Shown: one piece after another, positions 45,021 through 57,089 of the stretch | Position numbering within the stretch: the stretch's first letter is position 1 | Layout: the number at the start of each line of letters is the position of its first letter | NCBI GenBank assembly: GCA_022376925.1 | Contig: JAIOJX010000032.1 | Coordinates: forward strand, 116,413,979 to 116,477,978 | Reading direction: 5' to 3' | From: Tragulus kanchil | Taxonomy: Eukaryota; Chordata; Mammalia; Artiodactyla; Tragulidae | Length of the DNA: 64,000 nucleotides | Position numbers and translations under genes: made by a program | Notes under the pieces: generated by a model | What the model saw: only the letters and a program-made list of their open reading frames with translations | Told to the model about the DNA's origin: nothing | The model's database searches: none

Positions 45021-47030
45021 AAGTAAACTGTGTTTCCTTCGTTACCTAGCGCAGCCCTCGCATCTCCTTTTCCCTGGGGTCAAGAGGCTCCTTGATCCCT
45101 TGGAGAAAGGACTTGTCTTTGCTTGGAACTTTTATCCAAAAAATCATTGTTTGGAAAAAAACCCATGTTTTCAGCACATACTGCTTTTTCTGCCTTGTCA
45201 TGTGATGATGTTGCTTTTGCATTTTATCAAACCTTTCTGGGAAGGAGTTCCCCCTTTTTGGAGTTTGAGTCAGTGGGTGGAGAAAAGGGATAGATTAGTT
45301 ATTATGGTCTGTAAATTGAGGGAATGCCAATTCCTAGGTTGAGAGAGGGAAGCCATGAAAAAATGATCTACTCTCTTTAGAGAGGACCAGAGAAAGATGG
45401 ACTTGGACCAAGATGCCTCTGTACTTTGGAGAAAAGGTCTGTAAAAATGCGGCACTATTAAGCCCTCTGTCCTGTTGTCATCCCGAAGCTCCTTCTGCTT
45501 AAAATCCTTTTGTTGTTCAAATATAATCTCATCATTGCAGGCACTTTAGCTTATGGGAGTTTGAATACACTGAAAGTAGCCTACACATTTATTTCTTGTA
45601 ATCTACTGATTGTGGGTGTGAAATTTCATTTGAAATGGTGGTGCACTTTTGTCCTCAGTTTATCAAGAGAATCACTGCGGTTCCTACTTGAGCAATTAGA
45701 ACGTAGCTGCATTTGAAGTCTCTGCTCCAGCAGAACTTTCTACTCACTTAAAAAGAGAAAAGAGTATTTTTCTTGGTGCTTCCTTTTTATCTCGCTGTCT
45801 TCCTTCCCCTTTAAAAAATGTTTGCAGCTGGCGTTTTATTGAGTAAAACAGCAGGTACAATCGGTTTGGAATCATGGTTGAAAAATCCATTCTAAGGCTT
45901 TTGTGCAGTGTCGTTATGGAGTTCATCATCATGCCCTAAAATCTAATTATTTGGCAATTAATTTGCAGCCAGCCAGGGCTCGGCAATAAATTTAACCCGC
46001 CATAAATTATTTAGGAGCAGGCTGTGGTGTAAATCAAAACCACGAGTGTTTGTTTAAGAAATAAGCTCCTTGTGCATAAAATGTCTCTCTCTTTTTTTTT
46101 TTTCCAAAGGAGAAACTGTTAAGTAAACTGTGTTTCCTTCGTTACCTAGCGCAGCCCTCGCATCTCCTTTTCCCTGGGGTCAAGAGGCTCCTTGATCCCT
46201 TGGAGAAAGGACTTGTCTTTGCTTGGAACTTTTATCCAAAAAATCATTGTTTGGAAAAAAACCCATGTTTTCAGCACATACTGCTTTTTCTGCCTTGTCA
46301 TGTGATGATGTTGCTTTTGCATTTTATCAAACCTTTCTGGGAAGGAGTTCCCCCTTTTTGGAGTTTGAGTCAGTGGGTGGAGAAAAGGGATAGATTAGTT
46401 ATTATGGTCTGTAAATTGAGGGAATGCCAATTCCTAGGTTGAGAGAGGGAAGCCATGAAAAAATGATCTACTCTCTTTAGAGAGGACCAGAGAAAGATGG
46501 ACTTGGACCAAGATGCCTCTGTACTTTGGAGAAAAGGTCTGTAAAATGCGGCACTATTAAGCCCTCTGTCCTGTTGTCATCCCGAAGCTCCTTCTGCTTA
46601 AAATCCTTTTGTTGTTCAAATATAATCTCATCATTGCAGGCACTTTAGCTTATGGGAGTTTGAATACACTGAAAGTAGCCTACACATTTATTTCTTGTAA
46701 TCTACTGATTGTGGGTGTGAAATTTCATTTGAAATGGTGGTGCACTTTTGTCCTCAGTTTATCAAGAGAATCACTGCGGTTCCTACTTGAGCAATTAGAA
46801 CGTAGCTGCATTTGAAGTCTCTGCTCCAGCAGAACTTTCTACTCACTTAAAAAGAGAAAAGAGTATTTTTCTTGGTGCTTCCTTTTTATCTCGCTGTCTT
46901 CCTTCCCCTTTAAAAAATGTTTGCAGCTGGCGTTTTATTGAGTAAAACAGCAGGTACAATCGGTTTGGAATCATGGGTACTTTGAAAAATCCAGGTTCTA
47001 AGGCTTTTGTGCTTAGTTGTCAGGTTATGG
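44830..47030. repeat. False tandem duplication L (copies 44830-45930 and 45932-47030)
   Basis: The offset is 1102, then 1100. Copy 2 lacks 'cg' at ggcaattcgaattt near its start. Copy 1 is damaged in its last 60 bases (atcatggttgaaa against atcatgggtactttgaaa). One homopolymer differs in the middle (gtaaaaatg/gtaaaatg). Confidence 0.85.
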
Positions 47031-47744
47031 CCAGTTCCCATCCATCATCAGCAGACCAGCTTTTTGGGGTTGTGGTGCTCTGCCTTTGGACAACCTAGTA
47101 GTGCAGATAGTGGTGGATGGTGTAGGGTGACCAGCTGTCCTAATTATAGCAGTTTTCTGCTCCAAGAAACAATGGTCCCAGGCAAAAGGAATACTGGGAC
47201 GTTGGTGGTTTGTAGCAGTTGAGGGAGCTGGGAGGTGAGAGGCAGGGGATCTGGTAGAAACTTCTTTGCATCCTGGCACTACCGCCTCTCATCTTGTCAA
47301 CTTAGGCCACATCACCTCTCTGGTCCTTTGGAGAACTCTCTGAAAACAGAATTTTCTGTTAGAAGCATGCTCTTGGCTTCTGCCTTGCCATTTATCAGCC
47401 CCTTTGTGTATTTACTCACCAAAAACTGAGGGTGAGGTGTGTGTGCTAGAGCAGACCTGGGTGCTAGAGATGCAAACTGAAGGCTCACAGTTCTCGCCCT
47501 CCCCAAGCCCAGAGCCCAGCCCTGTGTGTCCCTCAGCTGTAGTGGAGTCCTGCAGGACTTTCTGCCTGGATGGTGTACATTCATTGCTCTTATAATTCAA
47601 GAACAGTCTTTTTTTCTTAGGAGACAGAACACTGAGCTCCTTAAAGACAGTCTTTCAGACTAAAAGAATCAGATCTTTCTTGACCCTTCAGATTTTGAAA
47701 GCTACTAGTCCTACTCTCCATAAGTCTCATTTTCCCCATTTGGA

Positions 47745-47945
47745 GTCCCAGCTGTCCCTTCCTAGCAGTGTAACCTTGAGCAAGAGACAACTGCTTTGGG
47801 AGGTCTTAGTTGTTCTGTAAAATAGGGATAATAGGGATTCCCATCTCATGAGTTGTTAGGTAGATACAGTGGTCATTCCTGTTGAGCATTTAGCAGAGTG
47901 TCTGCCACACAGTAAACAATAAGCAGAAAGAATGAAATGAATCTA
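47745..47945 (+). repeat. MIR SINE
   Basis: The sequence 'agcagtgtaaccttgagcaa', 'ttgttctgtaaaatagggat', 'ctcatgagttgttaggtaga' and 'tctgccacacagtaaacaat' follows MIR in the sense direction. Its 3' half is repeated from 48921 in duplication M. Confidence 0.8.
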
Positions 47946-50038
47946 TCTTCTGTGTGTCTCTGAAGATGTTGGGGCCAGCTTCTCCCTACCCCTTGCCCAG
48001 GCTCCCAGCACCTCAGAGAGAGGAGTCACATCTCAGTGTATTTGCCTTTATGTCGACACCCAGCCCCTGCCTCGTAAAGAGTAGGTGCTTAATAGTATTG
48101 GTTTATGACCTGATGATACTGACAATATGCCTTATCTTCCAGTATTAAAAAGGGTAAGATAAGAAAATGTATTTGAAAGCATGCTATAGTAAGAAGCATA
48201 ACACTGGGTGTGTCACTCCATTAAGATATTTATCATAGTGCATTGTTGCTCATTTGCTTTTCTGCTTTCTGGTTCATGTACTTCTCCAAAGCAGACCACA
48301 TCTTATCTCTAAATCCCACTCCCACACCTGACCAGGGTCCTGTGCTGAGCAGGTGCTCAGGTAGTTTAGCTGGATACAAACGTCATACAGAAGGAACTGG
48401 GAAATCATTATTAGGGCTGGGAAAGAGAGCAGATAAATACAAGCCAGTTCTTCCTTCCTTCATGATGCTGCCTTTACGCAAGCAGACATTCAGCTGTTTC
48501 TTTGAAAAGACCTTCCCAAGGGGATGAGGAAATTGAGGGAGGGCAGAGGAGGAAGGGCAGGAATACCAGGTTCATGAGCAGCTCACCCTAGAAGCTGGCA
48601 CTCAGGGATTCTTCATAAACTTTGGGTGGAATGAATGTGATCAACCTATAGCTTTGGATTTTCCCTCTCTGATCATTATCTCCTGAAAACTGCTGAAGTG
48701 TTTGGCGTACCCTAGGTATACAGGTTGCAGAGTTTTGTCACCTGCTACAGACTGGGGCTTGTCTTCCATGAATGGGCTGTTAGGAACAGTGCTTTGAGGT
48801 TCTAGACTTGTCTGGGCAATATGGAAAGGTTAGATGTAGCTAAGTGAGGTCCTTTCTGTTCTAACTCCCCAAGAAAAAGTTCCTCTTTTGCATCCTCAGT
48901 GGCTCAAAAGAATGTGTGTAAGAGACAACTGCTTTGGGACTAGTAAAAACCAATGAGTTGTTAGGTAGATACAGTGGTCATTCCTGTTGAGCATTTAGCA
49001 GAGTGTCTGCCACACAGTAAACAATAAGCAGAAAGAATGAAATGAATCTATCTTCTGTGTGTCTCTGAAGATGTTGGGGCCAGCTTCTCCCTACCCCTTG
49101 CCCAGGCTCCCAGCACCTCAGAGAGAGGAGTCACATCTCAGTGTATTTGCCTTTATGTCGACACCCAGCCCCTGCCTCGTAAAGAGTAGGTGCTTAATAG
49201 TATTGGTTTATGACCTGATGATACTGACAATATGCCTTATCTTCCAGTATTAAAAAGGGTAAGATAAGAAAATGTATTTGAAAGCATGCTATAGTAAGAA
49301 GCATAACACTGGGTGTGTCACTCCATTAAGATATTTATCATAGTGCATTGTTGCTCATTTGCTTTTCTGCTTTCTGGTTCATGTACTTCTCCAAAGCAGA
49401 CCACATCTTATCTCTAAATCCCACTCCCACACCTGACCAGGGTCCTGTGCTGAGCAGGTGCTCAGGTAGTTTAGCTGGATACAAACGTCATACAGAAGGA
49501 ACTGGGAAATCATTATTAGGGCTGGGAAAGAGAGCAGATAAATACAAGCCAGTTCTTCCTTCCTTCATGATGCTGCCTTTACGCAAGCAGACATTCAGCT
49601 GTTTCTTTGAAAAGACCTTCCCAAGGGGATGAGGAAATTGAGGGAGGGCAGAGGAGGAAGGGCAGGAATACCAGGTTCATGAGCAGCTCACCCTAGAAGC
49701 TGGCACTCAGGGATTCTTCATAAACTTTGGGTGGAATGAATGTGATCAACCTATAGCTTTGGATTTTCCCTCTCTGATCATTATCTCCTGAAAACTGCTG
49801 AAGTGTTTGGCGTACCCTAGGTATACAGGTTGCAGAGTTTTGTCACCTGCTACAGACTGGGGCTTGTCTTCCATGAATGGGCTGTTAGGAACAGTGCTTT
49901 GAGGTTCTAGACTTGTCTGGGCAATATGGAAAGGTTAGATGTAGCTAAGTGAGGTCCTTTCTGTTCTAACTCCCCAAAGGTCTTATATCAGAAGTTCCTC
50001 TTTTGCATCCTCAGTGGCTCAAAAGAATGTGTGTAAGG
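47783..50038. repeat. False tandem duplication M (copies 47783-48920 and 48921-50038)
   Basis: Copy 2 begins 'agagacaactgctttggga' and then loses about 40 bases of the MIR that copy 1 keeps (replaced by 'ctagtaaaaaccaatg'). After this the copies agree at an offset of about 1105. Near the end of copy 1 about 14 bases are missing (ccccaagaaaaagttcc against ccccaaaggtcttatat). Both defects lie beside the junction. Confidence 0.85.
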
Positions 50039-52758
50039 TCCTTGTTATAACAGTGGATGGCGCTGAGGTGGCAGCCCTTCAAAGTCATGTTCTGAGACTG
50101 GCCGTTGCTCTTGGTCTTTGAGGGAAGGCTTGGCTGATGGCTGAACAGCGTTGGAAAGGGGTTTAGGATAGGTGCAATCTGCTGCGTCCTGGCCTGCAGG
50201 CATTTCAGGGGCTACCTCTCTTCACACAGAGCCAAGGTTGGCTTGCCCCCTTCTCAGGGAGGGCGATACTGAGTGTGAGCACTCAGATTGGCTCCATTTA
50301 CCTGGGGGAAGAAGCCAGGGACAGGAAAGATGGAGCTGCAGCAGTGAAACCCAAAGGCCAAGTTTTAGGAGTGTCTAGCAGGGATGCTGATGCAGTGCTG
50401 GTCAGAGCAGGAGCTGAAGCGCTTACTGTTTTACAATAAATACTAATAAAATTCTAGATCTATAATAACATTTCAGATCTCTAAAACAAACCATGTGCTT
50501 GTAAAAAAGTGGAAAGAGATCAACTTTAAGCCATAAATTCTTGGTAATAGAGGGGTTTTTTTCTATTTATGTTTGATAGATATTTTTGTTTCCAGAGGAA
50601 TGTCAACTCCTAATTTCATAATGTATCATGGACTTAAGAAAATTGAATTTAATAAAAGCCAGAGATGAATGGCATCCTTAAAGGTCCCAACACTTGTCTT
50701 TATTAGCAGGACAAACTGCAGGTCTCCAAACACTGCTTCTCTCCAAATGAAAGTTTAAATGAAAAGTACAGTTGTGTCACAGGTTAAATTTCATTGTGGG
50801 CCCAGCTAACATTGTTAGTGAGAAGCTGGCTGTATTTGTTTCCTTAGACACCAGGGCTGCCAAACTCACCAGGCCGTGAAGGTCTTTCTGTTGGGGAAGT
50901 GTTTCTCCTACCTCATGGCAGAGGAAGAATGTATGAGAAGTGAGCCTGACTCAGATGAGCCCCACCTCAAGAGTTAGTGCTTGGAAATCATGGATATCTG
51001 ATTTTTCAGGGGGACCAGTGTGTATTTCATTGTGTGTGTGCCCCAAAGCTAGGCTCTCCTCTCTGGCCTCCTTCTTGGTGCTCTGGGAGGAGAGGCATCA
51101 CCTCGTGCAAGCAACAGCCTGGCTTCCTCTGCGCCTTCCCTCTGCCTCAGTCTTGCAGTCTCTCTGCCCTTCCTGTCTCTGGGGGTTCCTGCCAGGTTCC
51201 CCATTTTTGCAGCAGCCCAGGGAGCCCAGGCAGCCAGGACCTTTGAATTTCTCTGTCATGAAATCTGACTGCCTTGCTTTGGTCTTCAGTCTTGCTGTGA
51301 TCTGTTGGATAAAGAAGCTTTAAAAAAGCCCTGTAGTTCAGGTGTGTTTGGTGGGGAGACCCCAGGCTGCTGTGGAATGTCAGGGAGACGGGCCACTTCT
51401 GTCTCCCCACTCAACCGTTTCCTGAGTGCAGCCAGGTGTCAGCGACTTCTGTGTTACTTCTCCGGGCTGTTCCTGGGGAGAACCAGCTTGCCTTGATTTT
51501 AGTGATGCTGGAAAGATCCTCACCAGAACGGGCGACCCGGGGAAAGGATGCCCCTGGAGCTGACTGCGGGGGCCACGGAGTGGGCAGAGCCCCTCTCCTC
51601 TCTCTGCAGCAGAGGCCTCTTTCACATGCTAATTTTACTTGAAGGAGTTTGCTTTTATTTATTTATTTTTATTATTTCCTATTTGTCTCTTCCAGATGTT
51701 TTCAGGGCAGTTTTTTTTGTGTGTTGTAAACTAATTCCATTCATGTTTTAAAAATTTATGAAAGCGCTAATAAAAATGTCAAAGTGGTAAAAATGTTAGC
51801 TTTTCCTCTGCTTTGATTAAATTTTGCAAACTGTTTTTGAATATTAAAAAGCAATAATTTTTTTTATTCTCTCTCCTGGCGTCCCCTCTCCTCTCCGGCG
51901 TGTGCGTGCTCTCTGGCCCACTCCCCCTCTGGCGTGCTCCTCCCTTCCCAGGAGCCATGTGTGGGGCGGGCTGCGCAGTCGGCAAGCTGCAAGCCTGTTT
52001 GCACACCAGAACCTTGGTGCTGTGCATCTCTATTAAATAACGGAGACAAATTAATCTTAGAGACACCAAACAAATTGTCACTCCTCCTCCTTCTCTTCCA
52101 TTACGTTCCAGTGGACTGGGAAGGGCTGGCTAAACGATGGGGTGGGGGGAGTGCTGACGGATGGAGTGTGCCTGAAAGAAAGGTGGGCAGCACTTGCTCT
52201 TACTACCCTCATTCAGGTTTCTTCTCTTCAGCACCCTCTGTGGCTCCTTTGGCTTTATTTATTGCTTATCTTTTTTTTTTTCCCCCGTAGAAGCTAACGA
52301 AACTCATTGACTCTGTTTAAACTTCTTATGCGGAAGTCTGTGCTTTAGTCTGATGGCTGCTTATCTATGTGACTGGGGACTCAGGCCCATTCTAAAGATA
52401 GGGTAAGAGAGAGGGGGGCTACTTTTAGGGACTTGAGTGAGCAGACTTCTGCTAGAGAACTGGGGGAGGGGAAAGTTGGGATAGATGTCCCCCCTGTCTC
52501 CTTCCCCTTCCCAGAGACAGTGGGACTGGAGTGTGTGCTGGGTCCCTGGAGCCTGGGAGGGTGGTAACAGTGGACGGATCTGGATTATGACTGAGCTGGC
52601 ACCTTCTCACTCAGTCTTGGGTTTGACCTGGCAGGAGCTAATGAGTCCAAAATACTCTTCCATTCTTGACTCTGAGTTATTTGAGATGGTTAGTTTCAAA
52701 AAAAAAAAACCACCAAAACCCACCTGATTCACCCTTTTCTGTGCCTTTGCTGTTCCAG

Positions 52759-52875
52759 GAAATCATCGAGTTCCCCATCCTGAAGCTAAATGGCCGGACC
52801 ATGGAGATTGAGTCTACCTTTCACATGTATGTCCAGCCTGTAGTCCATCCACAGCTTACTCCCTTCTGTACAGAG
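52759..52875 (+). CDS. ERI3: ERI3 coding exon 4 (codons 164-202)
   Basis: The acceptor 'tgctgttccag' precedes GAA at 52759. The exon reads EIIEFPILKLNG through MEIESTFHMYVQP to VVHPQLTPFCTE, 39 codons in phase 0 at both ends, followed by the strong donor gtaagg. The pattern of E-I-I-E-F-P, then a beta-hairpin and HPQLTPFCTE, is shared by ERI1-type exonucleases, where this part packs beside motif I. There are no stops or frameshifts and the exon is not duplicated. Confidence 0.95.
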
Positions 52876-53720
52876 GTAAGGGCCCTGGCTGGCAGCATAG
52901 GCTGCTGGGATGGGAGCTTGGGGGTCACTGGTACTCTATACCAGCTGCTTAGGGAAAACATAGGTCTTCTTGGTGCTTTGGCCCCAGCAGTTGGCTTTTT
53001 ACAAAACCTGCTACTCCCCTTGGACCACCACAGTCGTTGAGAACCAGGGAGAACAATGGTTCACTCTGTCCCCTCTTCCCCAACACTTTCTCTTCCTTGT
53101 CATCTGTACTCTTCCTGGTGACCAGGCACTTAGAGTCTAGGAGCAGGGTGGTGCCTCTGTGGCTCAGTTTCTTTTCAGTTCCATTTCCCTTAGGGTCCTT
53201 GGCAAGTGATGTCGATTTCAGCTTTTTGGTTATGTTTGGGCTCTCTTAGCTTTCTGGTGATGTTTTTCTGCCCTTGAGCCAAGTGGTCCTATTTGAAGCA
53301 TTGGTTGAATTTATGGGAAACACAGCTGTGTCACTGAGGAAAGAGAGGGGCCATCCAAGTTGGGTATGGGGATAGCATGGCTGAGGTGGGAATGTCTTTA
53401 TCCTTATCCCAGGCTGTTTCTGTACTTGGCCACCTTGCCAGCAGGTTAGTGAGGCCCATTTTACCGATTGTAAAACTGGGACTAATTGAGATCTTGATGC
53501 TTGCTGGAGGCTTAAAAGAACCATTGGCAGAGAGGAGGTGCCCCCAAAGAGTTTGACTCTCAGGACTGTATGGATAAGCTTTCTACTGCTTTTCCCTGTG
53601 GTGCATCGTGTTATGTGCCCTTTGCTGGCCACAGGCTCTGGTGGAATCGTGAGCCAGGTGTGTGTGTGTGGTAGCAGAGGTGATGGGAAAACACGAATGT
53701 TTCTGGAATCCTAAGTAAGG

Positions 53721-54026
53721 AGGTCAAACCAGTCAATACTAAAGGAAATCAACCCTGATTGTTCGTTGAAAGGACTGATGCTGAAGCTGAAGCTCCAGTA
53801 CTCTGGCCACATGATGCAAAGCACCGACTCATTGGAAAAGACCCTGATACTGGGAAGGATTGAGGGCAGGAGGAGAAGGGGATGACAGAGGATGAGATGG
53901 TTAGATAGCATCACTGATTCAATGGACATGAGTTTGAGCAAACTCTTAGAGATAGTGAAGGATAGCAGAGCCTGTTCATAGGGTCACAAAGAATTGGACA
54001 CAACTTAGCGACTGAACATTAAGCAT
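53721..54026 (+). mobile_element. Bov-B (RTE) LINE 3' end
   Basis: The sequence reads 'aaaggactgatgctgaagct', 'agtactctggccacatgatg', 'gactcattggaaaagaccct', 'gaggagaaggggatgacaga' and 'aatggacatgagtttgagca', and ends at 'gacacaacttagcgactgaa'. This is the 3' part of the Bov-B reverse transcriptase ORF and tail. Bov-B is known for patchy distribution through horizontal transfer, and it is abundant in ruminants. This copy is 5' truncated and its frame is not intact. Confidence 0.9.
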
Positions 54027-54092
54027 TTGGGGTGAGGATGTTTGTGCCCTCATGCAGAGACCTACTTTCTCCTTATTAGTGAGTCAGGAGGA

Positions 54093-54392
54093 GAGTTCTT
54101 TTTTGTGGGGGAGGTGGGGAGGGAGATGGGCAGGCGGGCCACTTCTATTGGTCTTTCATTTATCTGTTTTCATCCATCTTTGTTCTTTGGCCCGTGTGGG
54201 CCTCCCATCACAGTGGCCTCTGTTATTGCAGGGCATCAACTCTGGGCACATGCGCTCCAGAGCTCCAGCTCAGTAATTGGACACATCAGTCTAGCCCCTC
54301 AGCAGCACGTGGGATCTTCCCAGGCCAGGGATTGAACCAGCACCCCTTGCAGTGCAAGGCGGTGTCCTTACCCAGTGGACCACCAGGGAAGC
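54093..54392 (-). repeat. CHR-like SINE, copy S5
   Basis: The reverse complement of the S1 family: 'ggaggtggggagggagatgg', 'gggccacttctattggtctt', 'ttggacacatcagtctagcc', ending 'ccaccagggaagccc'. A target-site duplication containing 'gagagttctt' flanks it at about 54091 and 54400. It is more diverged than S1-S3. Confidence 0.85.
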
Positions 54393-54688
54393 CCAGGGGG
54401 AGAGTTCTTAAGTAATCCCCAAACCATTCCTTTGATGTGAATGGGCTTGAGGAATTGCCTGCATTGCTGGGACATTCAATGGGCTCTGAGGTGGATTTAA
54501 CCCCGATACGAGATCTTGAGCTCTGGGTCTTGATGCTGGTACCCCATGAAGGCCTTTTGTTGTAGACATCCATCTGCCAAGGTGTCTAGTCTCTCAAGCC
54601 TTTTGTTGTTTCAACCAGTGATGTTGAGGCTCTTGCTTCCTCTGGGGACAATTGTCCCCTTATCCCATTCTCCTTGGAATTGCCTATA

Positions 54689-54703
54689 CCACTAGAGGGC
54701 GCT
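54689..54703 (+). promoter_or_regulatory. Candidate CTCF binding site
   Basis: The 15 bases ccactagagggcgct fit the published CTCF core consensus CCASYAGRKGGCRSY at every position. The site lies in intron 4, about 300 bp from a CHR-like SINE but not inside it. Occupancy is inference from the motif only. Confidence 0.55.
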
Positions 54704-54918
54704 AATCTGTCCTGTTTGTCCCACTTTGGGGGAAAAAAAATCGTTTTAATGATGATGAAAATCCTCTTCTTTATGGGAAGGGTGGGGAAGACTTTCTTGA
54801 AACCAGCCAGGGTACCTGAGCCCTCCACTGGCATGCAAGTGTAGTGTCCCCTTATCCTTTCCTTCCTCTTCTCTGTGTGCATGTGCCTCCGACCCCCCTT
54901 GGGGGCTCCAGCTCCAGC

Positions 54919-57089
54919 TCGCTGCCTGGTGTTGACAGGCAGGCCTGAGTTGGGGGACCTTGGTACTTGCTTAGGGATGGAACAGAGCACAGCTGGAGCT
55001 CAGCCTTGGGCAGGAGTGGACCCTGGAGGATATTGGGGGATGGGTGTTTCTCAGCAAGGCTGCTAGTGCTTCTCTTTGGGGAAGAGGAGCAGGGACTGTG
55101 AGACTCTTGACGAGAGAGGTGTCTTTCTTCTAGAAAGTTTCACCCGAGGGCACACACACACACACAGATGTTTTGGAGGGTGGTAGGCTTGGTGGTGTGG
55201 GGTCCTCGTCTCATAGCCTGCTCTGCAATGAGGCTGTGCTTCAAGCGTGGATTTTGCCGTCCTGCCTCAGGCTTCAGAGCTCAGAAGCCCTGGCCTGTCC
55301 CTGCCTGGTCCCTGCCTTTGCATCCACCCTTGGCTCTCCCTGCTTCACCTCCCCCTCACTCCCTCAGTCTGCCCCTGCACGTGATGGTCCCTCTGCCTGG
55401 GTGCCGCGCCCAGCTTCCTACGTGTCCTTCAGCACTCTGTTCAGGGTCACCTGCTCTGTGAAGCCTTCCTTGAGCCCAGGCTGGGCCATGCTCAGCCCAC
55501 CATAGCAGAGTCAGATACATTATACTGCAGGCGTTTGTCCATCTCCCCACTAGACCGTGAGTTCCTTCAGGGTAGAAACTAGATGTAATCCCTCTTGGTC
55601 CTGTCCTTGGGCCTGGCACCAAGTGAAAACACACGTTCCTCTAGTGACTGTTGTCAGGGAGTTTTCTCACCACGCCTTGAATCTCCACAGAGTAGCTGTA
55701 CTGCTGACTTGCTATTTTGAGTAAATAAAGTCTTCTTTGGAAAAACTCACATCATCTAGATATTGCCCCACTTTCATACTACGGATTTTGATGCTGAGGA
55801 GGCCTGGACATGGGAGGGGCTGTCATTCTGAGGCTTCCTCCAGTCTGGCGGTATGTGCCTTTGCAGGTAGGGAGGGAAGTCATTACAGCCAGAGGAAAAT
55901 CTTCCATTAGTAAAGCTGAGGAACAACCCCACAGCTCCAGATTTCCCTGAGCAGCTCCTCTGGGAGGATTTTCTCTCTTGCACAAGAAGTTTTTAAGATC
56001 CGTTGTCGCTGCCTGGTGTTGACAGGCAGGCCTGAGTTGGGGGACCTTGGTACTTGCTTAGGGATGGAACAGAGCACAGCTGGAGCTCAGCCTTGGGCAG
56101 GAGTGGACCCTGGAGGATATTGGGGGATGGGTGTTTCTCAGCAAGGCTGCTAGTGCTTCTCTTTGGGGAAGAGGAGCAGGGACTGTGAGACTCTTGACGA
56201 GAGAGGTGTCTTTCTTCTAGAAAGTTTCACCCGAGGGCACACACACACACACAGATGTTTTGGAGGGTGGTAGGCTTGGTGGTGTGGGGTCCTCGTCTCA
56301 TAGCCTGCTCTGCAATGAGGCTGTGCTTCAAGCGTGGATTTTGCCGTCCTGCCTCAGGCTTCAGAGCTCAGAAGCCCTGGCCTGTCCCTGCCTGGTCCCT
56401 GCCTTTGCATCCACCCTTGGCTCTCCCTGCTTCACCTCCCCCTCACTCCCTCAGTCTGCCCCTGCACGTGATGGTCCCTCTGCCTGGGTGCCGCGCCCAG
56501 CTTCCTACGTGTCCTTCAGCACTCTGTTCAGGGTCACCTGCTCTGTGAAGCCTTCCTTGAGCCCAGGCTGGGCCATGCTCAGCCCACCATAGCAGAGTCA
56601 GATACATTATACTGCAGGCGTTTGTCCATCTCCCCACTAGACCGTGAGTTCCTTCAGGGTAGAAACTAGATGTAATCCCTCTTGGTCCTGTCCTTGGGCC
56701 TGGCACCAAGTGAAAACACACGTTCCTCTAGTGACTGTTGTCAGGGAGTTTTCTCACCACGCCTTGAATCTCCACAGAGTAGCTGTACTGCTGACTTGCT
56801 ATTTTGAGTAAATAAAGTCTTCTTTGGAAAAACTCACATCATCTAGATATTGCCCCACTTTCATACTAGACGGATTTTGATGCTGAGGGAGGCCTGGACA
56901 TGGGGAGGGGCTGTCATTCTGAGGCTTCCTCCAGTCTGGCGGTATGTGCCTTTGCAGGTAGGGAGGGAAGTCATTACAGCCAGAGGAAAATCTTCCATTA
57001 GTAAAGCTGAGGAACAACCCCACAGCTCCAGATTTCCCTGAGCAGCTCCTCTGGGAGGATTTTCTCTCTTGCACAAGAAGTTTTTAAGA
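54919..57089. repeat. False tandem duplication N (copies 54919-55998 and 56006-57089)
   Basis: The offset is 1087, rising to 1091. Differences are one- to two-base losses in the last 220 bases of copy 1 (actacgg/actagacgg, gaggagg/gagggagg, tgggagg/tggggagg). Each copy holds a short (AC)n run at about 55151-55166 and 56238-56253. Confidence 0.85.

Larger units (their letters stand above)
27089..52758 (+). other. ERI3 intron 3, as assembled
   Basis: The assembled length is 25.7 kb, about 18 kb if duplications G to M are collapsed. Repeats include a CHR-like SINE, an MLT1-like LTR, an L3/CR1-like LINE, a CHR head with a (TTTTG)n run, a Bov-tA, MER5-like copies and MIRs. Nothing I can name is seen at 28260-29560, 33280-34870, 37470-41500 (apart from simple runs), 44000-44800 or 50040-52750. 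Some of these, notably 44830-45000 and 51640-52080, look like conserved non-coding DNA. Confidence 0.75.
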
